From: Bacteroidota bacterium
Lineage (GTDB): Bacteria > Bacteroidota > Bacteroidia > Chitinophagales > Saprospiraceae
Assembly: GCA_029567325.1 (NCBI GenBank)
Contig: JAKQLF010000277.1
Span: 1-64,000, forward strand
Reading direction: 5' to 3'
Length of the DNA stretch: 64,000 nucleotides
Below are positions 35,529-45,101 of this stretch, one piece after another; the stretch's first letter is position 1; every line of letters begins with the position of its first letter. Position numbers and translations under genes: made by a program. A model generated the notes under the pieces. That model saw only the letters and a list, made by a program, of their open reading frames with translations, was not told the origin of the DNA and searched no databases.

Positions 35529-36779
35529 ATGAAATATTGGTTAACAGCTGCATTTTTTACTTTTACATTTTATTTGATCGGTCAATCGTCGCTCTCACCA
35601 ACCATCTTACTTTGGCCCGAAGGAGCACCTGGTGCGACTGGAAATTCAGATGAAGATAAACCAGCAATCATTCCATTCATACCCGAAACATCAATCCAAA
35701 ATGGAACAGCAATGTTGGTGATTCCCGGGGGTGGATTTACCATCAGAGCTGTTGATCATGAAGGTGTTTTAGTCTGTCAATGGCTTAAAGAAAGAGGGAT
35801 AACAGCATTTTTACTTCGTTATCGACTCAGGCCACTTTATGAACAAAAAGACTGGATTTTGGATGGGCAGAGAGCCATGCAATACATCAGAGCACATGGG
35901 TCCGAGTATCATATTGATCCAAATAGAGTCGGTGCTGTAGGTTTTTCAGCAGGGGCTAGTCTGGCGGCTGATTTGGCTTTCCAAGCAAATTTGGGTGACC
36001 CAAATGCAACAGATGCACTGGGTAAATACTCTGCATTGCCCAACTTCAATGTCTTGGCCTATGGTTCTTCTGGTTTCCCAAAGGACCTTTCACCAGCCCA
36101 AATCAAGGCTATTCCACCCACTTTCATGTACAGTACCACCGAAGATGTGGGCAGTGTTTATGGTATGAATGCTTTGTATGGTGATATGTTGAAAAACAAA
36201 GTACCTGTAGAAGCACACTTTTTCCAAAATGGGGTACACGGAAGTGGGTTTGCGGTTGGAGATCCAATCCTTGGCGAGTGGACACACATGATGTGGAATT
36301 GGATGCATACCAATGGATTCCTTTCAGCAAAACCTAGAATGGCACTTTCTGGAACGGTGAAACTTGACGGAAGTCCGCTGCTCAGAGGTATGATTGTTTT
36401 GACATCGGTTGAAAACGCCAACGATCCACCCGTCATCATTTACATCACCAATACTGGCACAGGAGAATTGGGCAGATTCTCTATGCCTGCCAATCAAGGG
36501 CCTGTAAAAGGGAAGTACAAAATTGAAGTGCGACAAGAAGCTACACGGTGGACCAGCAACAGTCGCGATCCGTTCATGATAGAAATGATGGCTAAAAGTC
36601 GAAGCAATACGCTTACAGAAGCAGACCGCAAAAACTGGGGAGCATTTCTAAGGAAAAGGAATCTCAACCCAAGCATTGACAATTCCATTTTATTCGCAAG
36701 ACAGCGACCTGGAGATGTGAAGGATTACATCATCGATATTAATGGTTCAGATATTTTGATTGAAGTTTTTAGTAAATAG
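35529..36779 (+). CDS. Exported alpha/beta hydrolase (BD-FAE-like esterase) with C-terminal beta domain
   Basis: 416 aa with a signal peptide (to about residue 20). The hydrolase part (about 25-260) has the oxyanion-loop IPGGGFTIRAVDHEG, the nucleophile elbow GFSAGASLA and a terminal His in NGVHGSGF. This is the layout of bifunctional acyl-xylan/feruloyl esterase-like enzymes. Residues about 265-416 form an added beta-rich domain opening with LSGTVKLDGSPLLRGMIVL, like a carboxypeptidase-regulatory fold. The paralogue at 60742 lacks this addition. The substrate is unknown, perhaps acetylated or feruloylated polysaccharide. Confidence 0.87.
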   Translation: MKYWLTAAFFTFTFYLIGQSSLSPTILLWPEGAPGATGNSDEDKPAIIPFIPETSIQNGTAMLVIPGGGFTIRAVDHEGVLVCQWLKERGITAFLLRYRLRPLYEQKDWILDGQRAMQYIRAHGSEYHIDPNRVGAVGFSAGASLAADLAFQANLGDPNATDALGKYSALPNFNVLAYGSSGFPKDLSPAQIKAIPPTFMYSTTEDVGSVYGMNALYGDMLKNKVPVEAHFFQNGVHGSGFAVGDPILGEWTHMMWNWMHTNGFLSAKPRMALSGTVKLDGSPLLRGMIVLTSVENANDPPVIIYITNTGTGELGRFSMPANQGPVKGKYKIEVRQEATRWTSNSRDPFMIEMMAKSRSNTLTEADRKNWGAFLRKRNLNPSIDNSILFARQRPGDVKDYIIDINGSDILIEVFSK

Positions 36780-36817
36780 GGATTGCTAAAAAAGTCAACA
36801 TTGCTAATTTTCAAATA

Positions 36818-37387
36818 TTAATCGACCATCTGCCTTGACGACTCTATAATCGATACCGATTTCAAATGAAATTTATCAATTCCTGGTGTCGGAGTACCTA
36901 ATGTGGGATCAAACTCATATGTTTTATGAAAATATAAATCCGTCGTAAACTTCACTTCCCTTTTGCCAAATTTCTCAAATTCAATGTAACTAGTATTGCC
37001 AATTGAATCCAAATTATATCCACCGTAAGCAATTCCTTCTTTGTCAAAAATTTGGGAAGCAAAAACGTAAAAGTCCTTTTTTTGATCAATTTGTTTAGGA
37101 AATTGAGAACCATCAAACCCTGGCACCTTTATTTGCTCATTGATTTTTACCAAATTATCAAAGAAAAAGTAATAAACTTTATATTCCCGATTACCAATGA
37201 AAAACTCCATTCCAATTTCCGTCGACTTACTAGGTTTGTGACTCACTGTGTATATCTGCGCATCGGTCATTACTCCATCTATCTCAATTTCTGTTTGTCT
37301 GTAACGCCAGTTTGTTGTTCCTTCATAGTCTTTTTCACATCCTAAACAGAAAATCAACAAGCAGAAAAATTTTATTTTAGGCATCAT
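36818..37387 (-). CDS. Hypothetical lipoprotein next to the metallopeptidase
   Basis: 189 aa from ATG 37387, chosen because it gives a short lipoprotein signal (CLLIFCLGC); the longer frame from 37411 overlaps the preceding gene. The rest looks beta-rich with many charged residues and no known domain. It begins 2 bp after the stop of the metallopeptidase gene, so the two are co-transcribed and may work together, for example as inhibitor or surface partner; that is inference. Confidence 0.7.
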   Translation of the reverse strand: MMPKIKFFCLLIFCLGCEKDYEGTTNWRYRQTEIEIDGVMTDAQIYTVSHKPSKSTEIGMEFFIGNREYKVYYFFFDNLVKINEQIKVPGFDGSQFPKQIDQKKDFYVFASQIFDKEGIAYGGYNLDSIGNTSYIEFEKFGKREVKFTTDLYFHKTYEFDPTLGTPTPGIDKFHLKSVSIIESSRQMVD

Positions 37388-37389
37388 AT

Positions 37390-39170
37390 TTAAAATTTTT
37401 CTAATTGGCACTTCGTATTTGTTTTCTGATCAAATATGAAGTAATTGCCTTTTAATAGTTTTGATGAATCTATGGTACAAATATGATCTTCATATTTTAA
37501 AGATAAAATCAATTCTCCAGACATCGAATAAAGCAATAAAGTCCCATTCTTTTCACTAGACAAAGGCATTTTTATGTTAATGTAATCGTCCCCATATGCC
37601 GGGTTTGGAAACAATAACATGGCTTCATTAGCTTTATTTTGATTATCAGTAAGAATTACCCTGTAATAGGTATTATTCATTATTGAAATGGTACTGCTAA
37701 TAGGTGAAAATGGGCTTGCTGGAATTAATTTGCCCGTAATATAATAGAACGAACCATTTGGAATACTTGGAAAATAGAAAGAATAATTTCCTCCTCCACT
37801 TGATCCAGTTGAAGAGATTGTTTCCGATTTTACTAGGTTTGTTGCATAAGGAATGGCATCAGCATACCAATTTAATGTACATGGGTATCTGTTTACACTC
37901 ACGTTCGCATATACTGACATATATTGCCCAGGTGATGATGATGTTGCACCAGACAAGGTCAAGTCATAGCTATTTATCCAGTCTGCTAAGGTGCAAAAGT
38001 TTGTATTCACATTAAAGCTATTATCTCTATCTACCAAACCTGTTGGGACGCCATTGAAATTAACGGCAGGGTTTGAAAAATTTAATATCCTATGAGAGCC
38101 TTCTTCTCGATTATCAACAAGTGTTGTTCTAAAATTACCTGAGGTAGCAAACTGATGTCCTCTGCCAGGAAGTGCAGTATCATCATTACCATGCCTAGCA
38201 TTTAATAAATGACCTACCTCATGTGCAAAAGTAAACCTTGAGTTGCTTGCATTTTCTACGTGGACAACAGCCACGGGGTAATTGGTATTTGCAAAACCAT
38301 TATCTTCTGTTGCTACGCCTCCAAATGCTGCATTTGTGCTAAAATCATGTAGTAGTACAATTATGTCTGATTTGTATAATGTTCTCAAATTCTGGATGTG
38401 TGGATCATTCGACAAATTATCGGCATTCAATTGAGGATTTGTTACAAGTGGAGTTGCAAGAGCACTTTCATTCAATAAAATAGGAATAGTATTATAAACT
38501 TTACCTAAGATACCACTATTAGCAAATGCTGTGTTTGTTTGACTCATTGCAGTGGACGCAATGCTCGATATATTTGAACTTTCTTCAACTGCTGCTTGTG
38601 TATATAATATAAGTACCTTTACTCTACAATTTTGTGTATTAGGTCCTGACCTTTGGGACCCAATCTTGTCCTTCACAATGCGATGTGATGCTGAGTCTGG
38701 ACAAATTTCTGGGGGCATCTTACTTTTATCATGCTTTAATATGATACTATAATTGTTGTCCAATGCCTCCACAGAATAAAATTCATCTTCAATTGTTGCA
38801 TACCCAAATACGCCAAACCCGGAGTTCATAAGTTCAATAACATTACCATCTTCTTCACTATTAAATTTACCTTTAAAATGTTTAATAGCACATTTTACAT
38901 CAAGTTCTGTCTTTGTTACAGTTTTATTTTGTGGTCGAGTGGGTAGAAAAAAATCAAAACTTTTGTTAATTTCATCTAGATCATCTGTTATTGTAATTAT
39001 TTGATAATCTGAAATCCAAGGGTACTTAGTAAAAAGTTTAATTCTGTCCTTTAGTTTTGATTCCAATGTGTTCTCATTCACTTTGTTTATTTGCGAGTAT
39101 GAAAATAACGGAACAACGAGTATAAAAATTAGAAAAATAAGTTGTTTGAAGTTGTTTGAAGTTGTTTCAT
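37390..39170 (-). CDS. T9SS-targeted reprolysin-like metallopeptidase; start out of frame by a 10-bp repeat
   Basis: Zinc site HEVGHLLNARH is encoded at 38191-38223 (HExxHxxxxxH), preceded by an adamalysin/reprolysin-like domain. The C-terminus is a type A T9SS sorting domain (LLFPNPAYGDDYINIK and following strands), so it is a secreted or surface-bound protease. The likely ATG is at 39170. From there translation stops after 13 codons, because the 10-bp unit AAACAACTTC (minus strand) is present about three times. With one unit the reading is MKQLIFLIFILVVPLFSYSQ, a perfect signal peptide joined to the frame. The only in-frame alternative, TTG at 39231, coincides with a promoter -33 element. 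The gene is probably switched off, phase-variable or mis-assembled. Confidence 0.85.
39129..39170 (-). repeat. 10-bp tandem repeat at a start codon
   Basis: On the plus strand, GTTGTTTGAA occurs at 39141-39150 and 39151-39160, followed by GTTGTTT at 39161-39167, directly beside the CAT at 39168-39170. Reading leftward this is ATG, then AAACAACTTC twice, then AAACAACTT. A 10-bp step changes frame, so only 1, 4, 7... units join the ATG to the metallopeptidase frame. The current count gives a 13-residue peptide ending near 39129. Confidence 0.85.
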
Positions 39171-39199
39171 AATGAGTTTTTTTTGGTGTTATAATTATC

Positions 39200-39231
39200 C
39201 AAATATATACGCTATTGTATAAGAAAGTCAA
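39200..39231 (-). promoter_or_regulatory. Bacteroidota promoter for the metallopeptidase gene
   Basis: On the minus strand TTG at 39231-39229 (preceded by C) and TATATTTG at 39207-39200 are separated by 21 nt, fitting the -33 TTTG / -7 TAnnTTTG pattern. Transcription would start about 20-25 nt before the ATG at 39170, supporting that ATG as the real start. Confidence 0.6.
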
Positions 39232-39402
39232 GTAAATGCCTTAATTAAATTGGAAAATGGGGGTTAACCACTATTCTTACTAAATATTTTTAAAATTGTT
39301 GAAATATGAAAGCAAACCTATATTTATGATATTTTTCTTTCCTTATAGACATTCGCCTTTTGTTTCTTCTTTCATTCAGACAAAGTGAAGGAAAATCTTT
39401 TT

Positions 39403-42400
39403 TCATTGACCAATTTCAAAAATATAACTTCCAGAATCCAAGCTTATCCAGCCATTTTGTCCATCAACTTTTTCTAGTTCTATAGCTTTCCCAGATTCCT
39501 TCATTACCTTATTCGCAGGTAAGTATAATGAAGCTTTTGTATTTGCTGGGACTGTACACTTGTAGACCCATTTCTCACCATCTTTCCACTCCCATTCACT
39601 GGCAATTCTACCGTATAAAGAATCATAATATCCTTTTGCAAATTTCAATTGCTTAGTAGGATCTGGAGTTGGATTCAAAACAAACTCTTTAAAACCATTT
39701 ATTTCGGGATGCCTCTGAATACCGAGTGAATAATTGTACATCCAAGCTGCAACAGCACCAAAAGAATAGTGATTGAATGAATTCATACTGTTGTTGCCAC
39801 CAAAACCATCTTCCTTTGTATACGAATTGAGCCTTTCCCAGATGGTGGTTGCCCCATTTACCACAGAATACAACCAGGAAGGATATTTTTCGTTGAGCAA
39901 TAATTTGTAAGCAAGTTCCTCTTTTCCATTTGCTGATAAAGCTTCTGAAATGGAGGCCGTACCAATAAAACCCGTCATCAGAGAAAGTTCAGGTCGCTCT
40001 ACTCCACCATCATCTGTACCTGGCTTTTTAATAGTTGCTTCCAAATTGTTGACAGCAAACGGCTTATTTTCAGCATTAAACATATCCAAAGCCAATGGTA
40101 CAGCATAAGAAGCTTGCGTATTCATCAATTGACCTTTATCAGAAACACCTCTCCCATCTGCCTCATTCGGGGCACCCATAAAACCGGTTACCAGTCCTGA
40201 CTTTACTGTCTTGTGGTTGATTTTATCAACATAAACTTGATTGAAAACTGCTTTTACTTCCTCACTTCTTTTATCAAATCTTTTGGCATCATCATTTCTC
40301 CCCAATTCACCAGCAACTTTCGACATTATTTCCAAGTCGTAGGCAAAATAAGACATCCAAAAAAAAGTATTATCATTTTTATTTCCTTCAGGACTCAACC
40401 AATCACCCAGCGGACCTTCATTCAAAATTTGATTTTCGGGCATCACCTTGGTTTCCAAAAAAGCAATGTATTTTTTCATAGCCTCATAATGGTCTGACAG
40501 AACTCGTTTATCTCCATATTGTCGATAAGTTTCCCATGCAACTACGATTCCTGCACTTCCCCACAGTGTCCCACCAAAACCACCTCCAACCGGTGCGACA
40601 TCTGTAAATCGGCCATTTGCAGGTTGAACGTCCCTCATGGCCAACAGATGTTTTTTCAAAAATGGGTTAGCATCTGTGAGATAAGTTGCGCTTTTGGCAA
40701 AAACCATGATGTCACCACTCCAGCCCATTCTTTCATTGCGTTGTGGACAGTCCGTAGGAATAGAAATAAAATTACCATAAAGAGACCAAGTGATGTTTTC
40801 CCAAAAGCGATTCAATAGCGGATTACTTGTTTCGTATTTTGAAGCCAATTGTTTCACAGAACTAATAACCAATCCTTTCACATCTTCTTTTGGAATGGCT
40901 TGATCTATACCCGTTATTTCCAGATACCGATATCCATGAAAAGTAAATCTTGGTTGAATAATTTCATCACCACCCTTCAAGATATACACATCTTGAGCGA
41001 GCGCAGCCCTGATATTTTCCAACATGATCATACCTTCATTACCCTTGTATTCATTCATATCAGGATAAGTAACTTCGGCAAATCTCAAATTTATGACTTG
41101 GCCCTTTTTACCATTCTTAATGGATATCTGTGGAATACCAACCATATTTTGTCCCATGTCATAAACGAAAACCTTGGGCCTCACTTCCATTACCTTTTGA
41201 GCGGTCAATGTTTTGATTTTAGAGATTTTGTCGCCTAATTCTCCAATCAATTGACATTCATCAAAGTTCAATTCAGTCTTATTATTGTAAGTTGTTCCAG
41301 ATAAGGGTACCTCTACTGCACTTTTCCACTTTTTATCATCAAAACTAGTAAGTGTCCAATATTTGATGGCTGCTTCTTTAGTTGCATCATATACTTCCCC
41401 CTGAAAAAATGACCCACATCTGATTGGTCCATCGGTAAACAATTTCCAGTTTTTGTCATCAGATACAATGATTTGCTCGCTACCGTCTTGATAAGTGATG
41501 ACCATTTTGGTCAAAAGCGATTGTCTGTCTCCAAAATAATTCCAATTTTCACCACCATAGGTGATGTTTCCACTCCACCAACCTTCGCCCAGCATGGCCC
41601 CAATAACATTGGAACTTCCACTTTTTAAGCTGTTTGTAATGTCAAAAGTCTGATAACTGTGGCTCTTGTTGTACTGCGTCAAACCTGGGTTAAAAAACTC
41701 CTCACTCACTCTTTTGCCATTGAGATAAAGTTCGTAGATACCCCGGGCTGTGGCGTAAAGCCTTGCTTTTTTGATTTTTTTGGCATTCGATGAAAATCGC
41801 ATTCTCAACATTGGCATTGCATTTCTGCTTGGATCTGCTGTAAGCAAAGTGTTTGGCAAAACTTTATACTTTCCATTTTCAATAGTTAAATTGGCTGACT
41901 TAAAAATCCCATTGTAAGGAGTTTCATTTAAATTTTCGTTGAAAAGCACGTTACTTGGTTCGCGTAAATGACGCACTTTTACATCATACAAAAAGGCAGT
42001 TTGATTTTGCCCAGTCTTCATGCCAATATCACAAACCATTGGAAAACTTATGAAGTTGTTTCCACTTCCCACCGGATTTAGATTTGTACCTGAAGCACCA
42101 AATCTGGCAACTGGAACATCAGGATCCACCACTTTGTGTGCAGCGTCCATGACGTCAATAAAAAAATTAAAAAGACCAAAATTGCAATCCACCAAAATGA
42201 TGTGCCCGTCGTATTTATTTGTCTGGTTTATCAAACTCAAAGGAATATCCAGGGATTTCATTGGGACATCATCGCGATCAAATTTTGTATAACCCACCCG
42301 GTAGATGTTCAGTTTAGCCGTGCCATTTTGTCCTGAATCAAGACCTGAAATATCCAATTCTATGGCAACATAACTTTGATTTTTACCAGATTGCACAGCC

Positions 42401-42990
42401 ATTAAATTCAAATATTGATTTTGCAATCGGCTATCGTTGGCACCAAATACAAAGGAGGCTTTGGTGGAATTTGTTTTTTTATCTAGTTGAATGCCAAATT
42501 GCAATTTAAAAACAGACAAATAATGTGCATAAAAGACCAAATCTTCGTTACCACCACCTATCCATTTGGCCCCAGACCAAGCCTCGATTGAAGGATTCAA
42601 AAGGCCGGTTTCAAACCATGAAGTTGTGCTTACTTCCTGATTATGATTATCCCAAACGGTGAGCTTCCAGGTATATCTGGTTGTTGGTTGTAGATCTGGA
42701 CCGTTATACTGAATACCATGTGAAAGATCTGAAGCAATCTTTTGCGTATTCCAAATTGATTGTTGATTTTCGTCAGTAAGTTGGATTTGGTAAGCCACCT
42801 GTTTGTAATCTTTGGCTGCGTCATTAGCCTGCATTTGCCATGAAAATTGTGGTTTAGCTTCATCCAAACCCAAGGGTGTTGTCAGATAATTTGTCTGAAG
42901 TTTTTGTAGGGCGAATCCTGCAATGAGATTAGTAGAAAACAGAACCAGATAACAACTCGGGTAAAGTTGCTTTTTTAATTCAAATGCCAT
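39403..42990 (-). CDS. Alpha-L-rhamnosidase, GH78
   Basis: 1195 aa, a usual length for GH78. After a signal-like N-terminus come a fibronectin-like N-domain (LQTNYLTTPLGLDEAKPQFSW), an insertion with a beta-sandwich, the rhamnosidase N domain (YELYLNGKRVSEEFFNPGLTQY) and the (alpha/alpha)6 catalytic barrel. The barrel has DCPQRNERMGWSGD at about 744-757 with the general acid region, and WERLNSY further on. It cleaves terminal alpha-L-rhamnose from plant or bacterial glycans or glycosides. No other carbohydrate-degradation gene or SusCD pair is adjacent, so it is not part of an evident utilisation locus. Confidence 0.95.
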   Translation of the reverse strand: MAFELKKQLYPSCYLVLFSTNLIAGFALQKLQTNYLTTPLGLDEAKPQFSWQMQANDAAKDYKQVAYQIQLTDENQQSIWNTQKIASDLSHGIQYNGPDLQPTTRYTWKLTVWDNHNQEVSTTSWFETGLLNPSIEAWSGAKWIGGGNEDLVFYAHYLSVFKLQFGIQLDKKTNSTKASFVFGANDSRLQNQYLNLMAVQSGKNQSYVAIELDISGLDSGQNGTAKLNIYRVGYTKFDRDDVPMKSLDIPLSLINQTNKYDGHIILVDCNFGLFNFFIDVMDAAHKVVDPDVPVARFGASGTNLNPVGSGNNFISFPMVCDIGMKTGQNQTAFLYDVKVRHLREPSNVLFNENLNETPYNGIFKSANLTIENGKYKVLPNTLLTADPSRNAMPMLRMRFSSNAKKIKKARLYATARGIYELYLNGKRVSEEFFNPGLTQYNKSHSYQTFDITNSLKSGSSNVIGAMLGEGWWSGNITYGGENWNYFGDRQSLLTKMVITYQDGSEQIIVSDDKNWKLFTDGPIRCGSFFQGEVYDATKEAAIKYWTLTSFDDKKWKSAVEVPLSGTTYNNKTELNFDECQLIGELGDKISKIKTLTAQKVMEVRPKVFVYDMGQNMVGIPQISIKNGKKGQVINLRFAEVTYPDMNEYKGNEGMIMLENIRAALAQDVYILKGGDEIIQPRFTFHGYRYLEITGIDQAIPKEDVKGLVISSVKQLASKYETSNPLLNRFWENITWSLYGNFISIPTDCPQRNERMGWSGDIMVFAKSATYLTDANPFLKKHLLAMRDVQPANGRFTDVAPVGGGFGGTLWGSAGIVVAWETYRQYGDKRVLSDHYEAMKKYIAFLETKVMPENQILNEGPLGDWLSPEGNKNDNTFFWMSYFAYDLEIMSKVAGELGRNDDAKRFDKRSEEVKAVFNQVYVDKINHKTVKSGLVTGFMGAPNEADGRGVSDKGQLMNTQASYAVPLALDMFNAENKPFAVNNLEATIKKPGTDDGGVERPELSLMTGFIGTASISEALSANGKEELAYKLLLNEKYPSWLYSVVNGATTIWERLNSYTKEDGFGGNNSMNSFNHYSFGAVAAWMYNYSLGIQRHPEINGFKEFVLNPTPDPTKQLKFAKGYYDSLYGRIASEWEWKDGEKWVYKCTVPANTKASLYLPANKVMKESGKAIELEKVDGQNGWISLDSGSYIFEIGQ

Positions 42991-43520
42991 AACGATTGTT
43001 TTACTCCAATAAAAGTAAGTTATTTTAAATAATGGTTCGGAAGTAATTTAAAATAATACTCACCTGGACTAGAGAAGAAAGACTTAAGAAGAAAGTTCAA
43101 AATAGGACAACAATCCTTATTCTGTTTGAAATGCTAGACTTACGCACCTAAGGTTTTAACACCTGTAAGTATATTGATTGGAACAAATTCCTATAATTAC
43201 CAATGGATGGATATAAACTCTCGTCTCTTGTCTTCCGTCTTTTTTCTTTCGAACTATTTTGAATAAAACTCGCAATGGATAATGGATGTATCGAAACACA
43301 AAGAATTATTGTGGCAAAAGTGCTTTGGAGTTGAGGTTTAATATTCAATATTAGTGTGGATTTTTGTTTTGAATCAGTAATGGAAAATTACTTTTTTTTG
43401 AATTTTGAAAGTTGTACAACCACCGTTTTTTGAAAGCAGTAAACTTTCTCTTTCCTCACAAAGAAGGTTATTAATTCAAACTTGACGAGTAAATTTACCT
43501 ATTCATCAAATTAAGCAAAC
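42991..43520. other. AT-rich spacer, no gene seen
   Basis: 530 bp between divergently oriented genes. A GGTTCGGAAG-containing stretch (43034 region) recurs near 56088, and there is a pyrimidine-rich run of the TCTCGTCTCTTGTCTTCCGT type near 43220. No hairpin-terminator or gene is recognised. Confidence 0.5.
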
Positions 43521-44102
43521 ATGCTACAAGATATCCGACAGACTGCACCATCTTCCTACTTTCAAATTGACAATGCAACAAAAGAAAATGGTTTCACCAT
43601 GCCTTCAGACATCTTGACCTGTTCACTACTCAGAACTCTGGCTGCGGCAAAACCCAATGCAAAATTTCTGGAATTGGGTACTGGTACAGGTTTATCTACC
43701 GCCTGGATTTTGGATGGAATGGATTCCAATTCAACCTTGATCTCCATAGACAATGATCCAGTGCTTTTACAAATTGCTTCAAATTATTTAGATGAGGATC
43801 AACGCTTGACCTTAGTTGAAACCGATGGGGAAGACTGGGTTTTGGCCAACAAGGGAGCTAAGTTTGATTTTATTTTTGCAGACACCTGGCACGGAAAGTA
43901 TTTGATGTTGGATGAAGTCTTGGATATGATCTCACCTGGAGGATTTTATATCGTGGATGACATGATACCACAAGAAAATTGGCCAGATGGTCACCACCAA
44001 AAAGCAATCAAATTTGTCGATTACCTTGACACTAGATCTGATTTGTTTGTGACAAAGCAAGATTGGGCAACTGGAATTATTGTAGCAGTTAAAAGAGTTT
44101 AA
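43521..44102 (+). CDS. Class I SAM-dependent O-methyltransferase
   Basis: 193 aa. SAM motif I is FLELGTGTGLSTAW (about 49-62), with the acidic residue ending strand 2 in STLISIDNDP, and the metal/catalytic strand FDFIFADTWHGKY. It resembles the caffeoyl-CoA/catechol O-methyltransferase fold but is short at the N-terminus. The substrate is unknown. It is a single gene with a repeat-rich downstream region. Confidence 0.87.
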   Translation: MLQDIRQTAPSSYFQIDNATKENGFTMPSDILTCSLLRTLAAAKPNAKFLELGTGTGLSTAWILDGMDSNSTLISIDNDPVLLQIASNYLDEDQRLTLVETDGEDWVLANKGAKFDFIFADTWHGKYLMLDEVLDMISPGGFYIVDDMIPQENWPDGHHQKAIKFVDYLDTRSDLFVTKQDWATGIIVAVKRV

Positions 44103-44575
44103 GAGCTATCGGTTATCAGCTTTGAGCTGTCAGCCATCAGCATTCGTGAGGTGTTAGATCCCATATTATACGTTGACGCGATATGTCCCGTAGTCTGAAG
44201 TTTGTTAATCCCTAAACTATAAAATTGGCTTTCAAAAAAAACTGATCCTTTATCACTGAAAGCTCATCGTTCGTGGCTCGTGGCTCGCTACTTTCTGGTT
44301 ACTAATTGCTGATAATTAATTAAAAAACCAATCCGCAATTCAGTAAGTGTATTTTTTTGAATTTTTTTATTTTTCATATCTTATTGATTATCAATTATTT
44401 AATTATCATTATCCGTTATTAAACGTTTATAAACGGATATAAACGTAACTAAACGTATTTTATACAAATCGAAGGGGCCACCCTCCCCCATATTTGCATC
44501 ATCGATCGATACAAACAAAAACAACAATTCAATTTATTAATTACTAACCGCCCATGTGGCACAACTTATTATAAC
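44103..44575. other. Spacer with repeat tracts and the ssb control region
   Basis: 44103-44300 contains reverse-oriented AGCTATCGGTTATCAGC-like and CTCGTGGCTCG-like tracts of the organism-wide intergenic family. From 44340 the sequence is very AT-rich and then has four TAAACG direct repeats at exactly 10-bp steps (44420-44455). This is followed by the region duplicated ahead of the second ssb gene (44467-44575), including CGCCCATGTGGCAC 20-odd bp before the ATG. Confidence 0.65.
44420..44455 (+). repeat. Four TAAACG repeats with exact 10-bp period
   Basis: TAAACG begins at 44420, 44430, 44440 and 44450, so the four copies lie on the same face of the DNA helix. They lie about 120 bp upstream of the first ssb gene in very AT-rich DNA. 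The pattern is iteron- or operator-like. Confidence 0.75.
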
Positions 44576-44965
44576 ATGAAAACAATGAATAACAACGTAG
44601 ACTTGATTGGAAACTTAGGTCAGAATGTAAACCTTTTCACTTTTGACAGTGGCAGTAAAAAAGCAAATGTGTCGCTGGCAACTACCAGCTCTTTCAAAAA
44701 CAATAAAGGCGAAATGCAAAAGCAAACGCAGTGGCACAATTTGGTAGCGTGGGGCATACAAGCAGAAATGATGTCAAAAATACTTTCTAAAGGTGCAACG
44801 GTTGCCGTGAAAGGTAGTCTCCAATATCGTACTTACGAAGACAAAACCGGAAAGGAGCAAAGGATCGCAGAAGTCCTGGTCAATGAGTTTTTGATGATGG
44901 ACAAAACCAAAGACAGCAAGGAAGTAACTGACAAAAAAGTGAAAAAAGAAGCAGTGCCATTTTAA
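44576..44965 (+). CDS. ssb: Single-stranded DNA-binding protein, copy 1
   Basis: 129 aa. It is a single OB fold (VDLIGNLGQNVNL, TQWHNLVAWGIQAEM, AVKGSLQYRTYEDKTGKEQR, VNEFLMMD), the core of bacterial SSB. The C-terminal tail is short and basic (KKVKKEAVPF): it keeps the final Pro-Phe but not the run of Asp residues that precedes it in canonical SSB and docks repair enzymes. The first 116 residues are identical to copy 2 although the DNA differs at many third positions. A second in-frame ATG three codons on could also be the start. Confidence 0.93.
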   Translation: MKTMNNNVDLIGNLGQNVNLFTFDSGSKKANVSLATTSSFKNNKGEMQKQTQWHNLVAWGIQAEMMSKILSKGATVAVKGSLQYRTYEDKTGKEQRIAEVLVNEFLMMDKTKDSKEVTDKKVKKEAVPF

Positions 44966-45054
44966 GTCATTTTCTTCTTATTTAAAAAGTTCATAAGACA
45001 AATTGAAGGAGGTTACTCTTTCCGAAATTTGCAACATCAATTAAAACAACAATT

Positions 45055-45101
45055 CAATTAATTAATTTATTAACCGCCCACGTGGCACAATTTATTATAT
45101 C
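45055..45101 (+). promoter_or_regulatory. Conserved element upstream of both ssb genes
   Basis: The sequence around CCGCCCACGTGGCACAA (about 45075-45090) matches CCGCCCATGTGGCACAA ahead of copy 1 (about 44550-44566). Its centre CCACGTGG is palindromic in copy 2 and one base off in copy 1. Conservation while the surrounding bases drifted suggests an operator or 5'-leader signal. Confidence 0.45.

Noticed and set aside
39229..39231. TTG as start of the metallopeptidase
   Set aside because: It would place 30 odd residues before the signal peptide and coincides with a promoter -33 element; the ATG at 39170 fits better, though it is out of frame.
44420..44455. CRISPR-like array
   Set aside because: Six-base units at a 10-bp step without spacers of normal length and without cas genes; more like operator or iteron sites.
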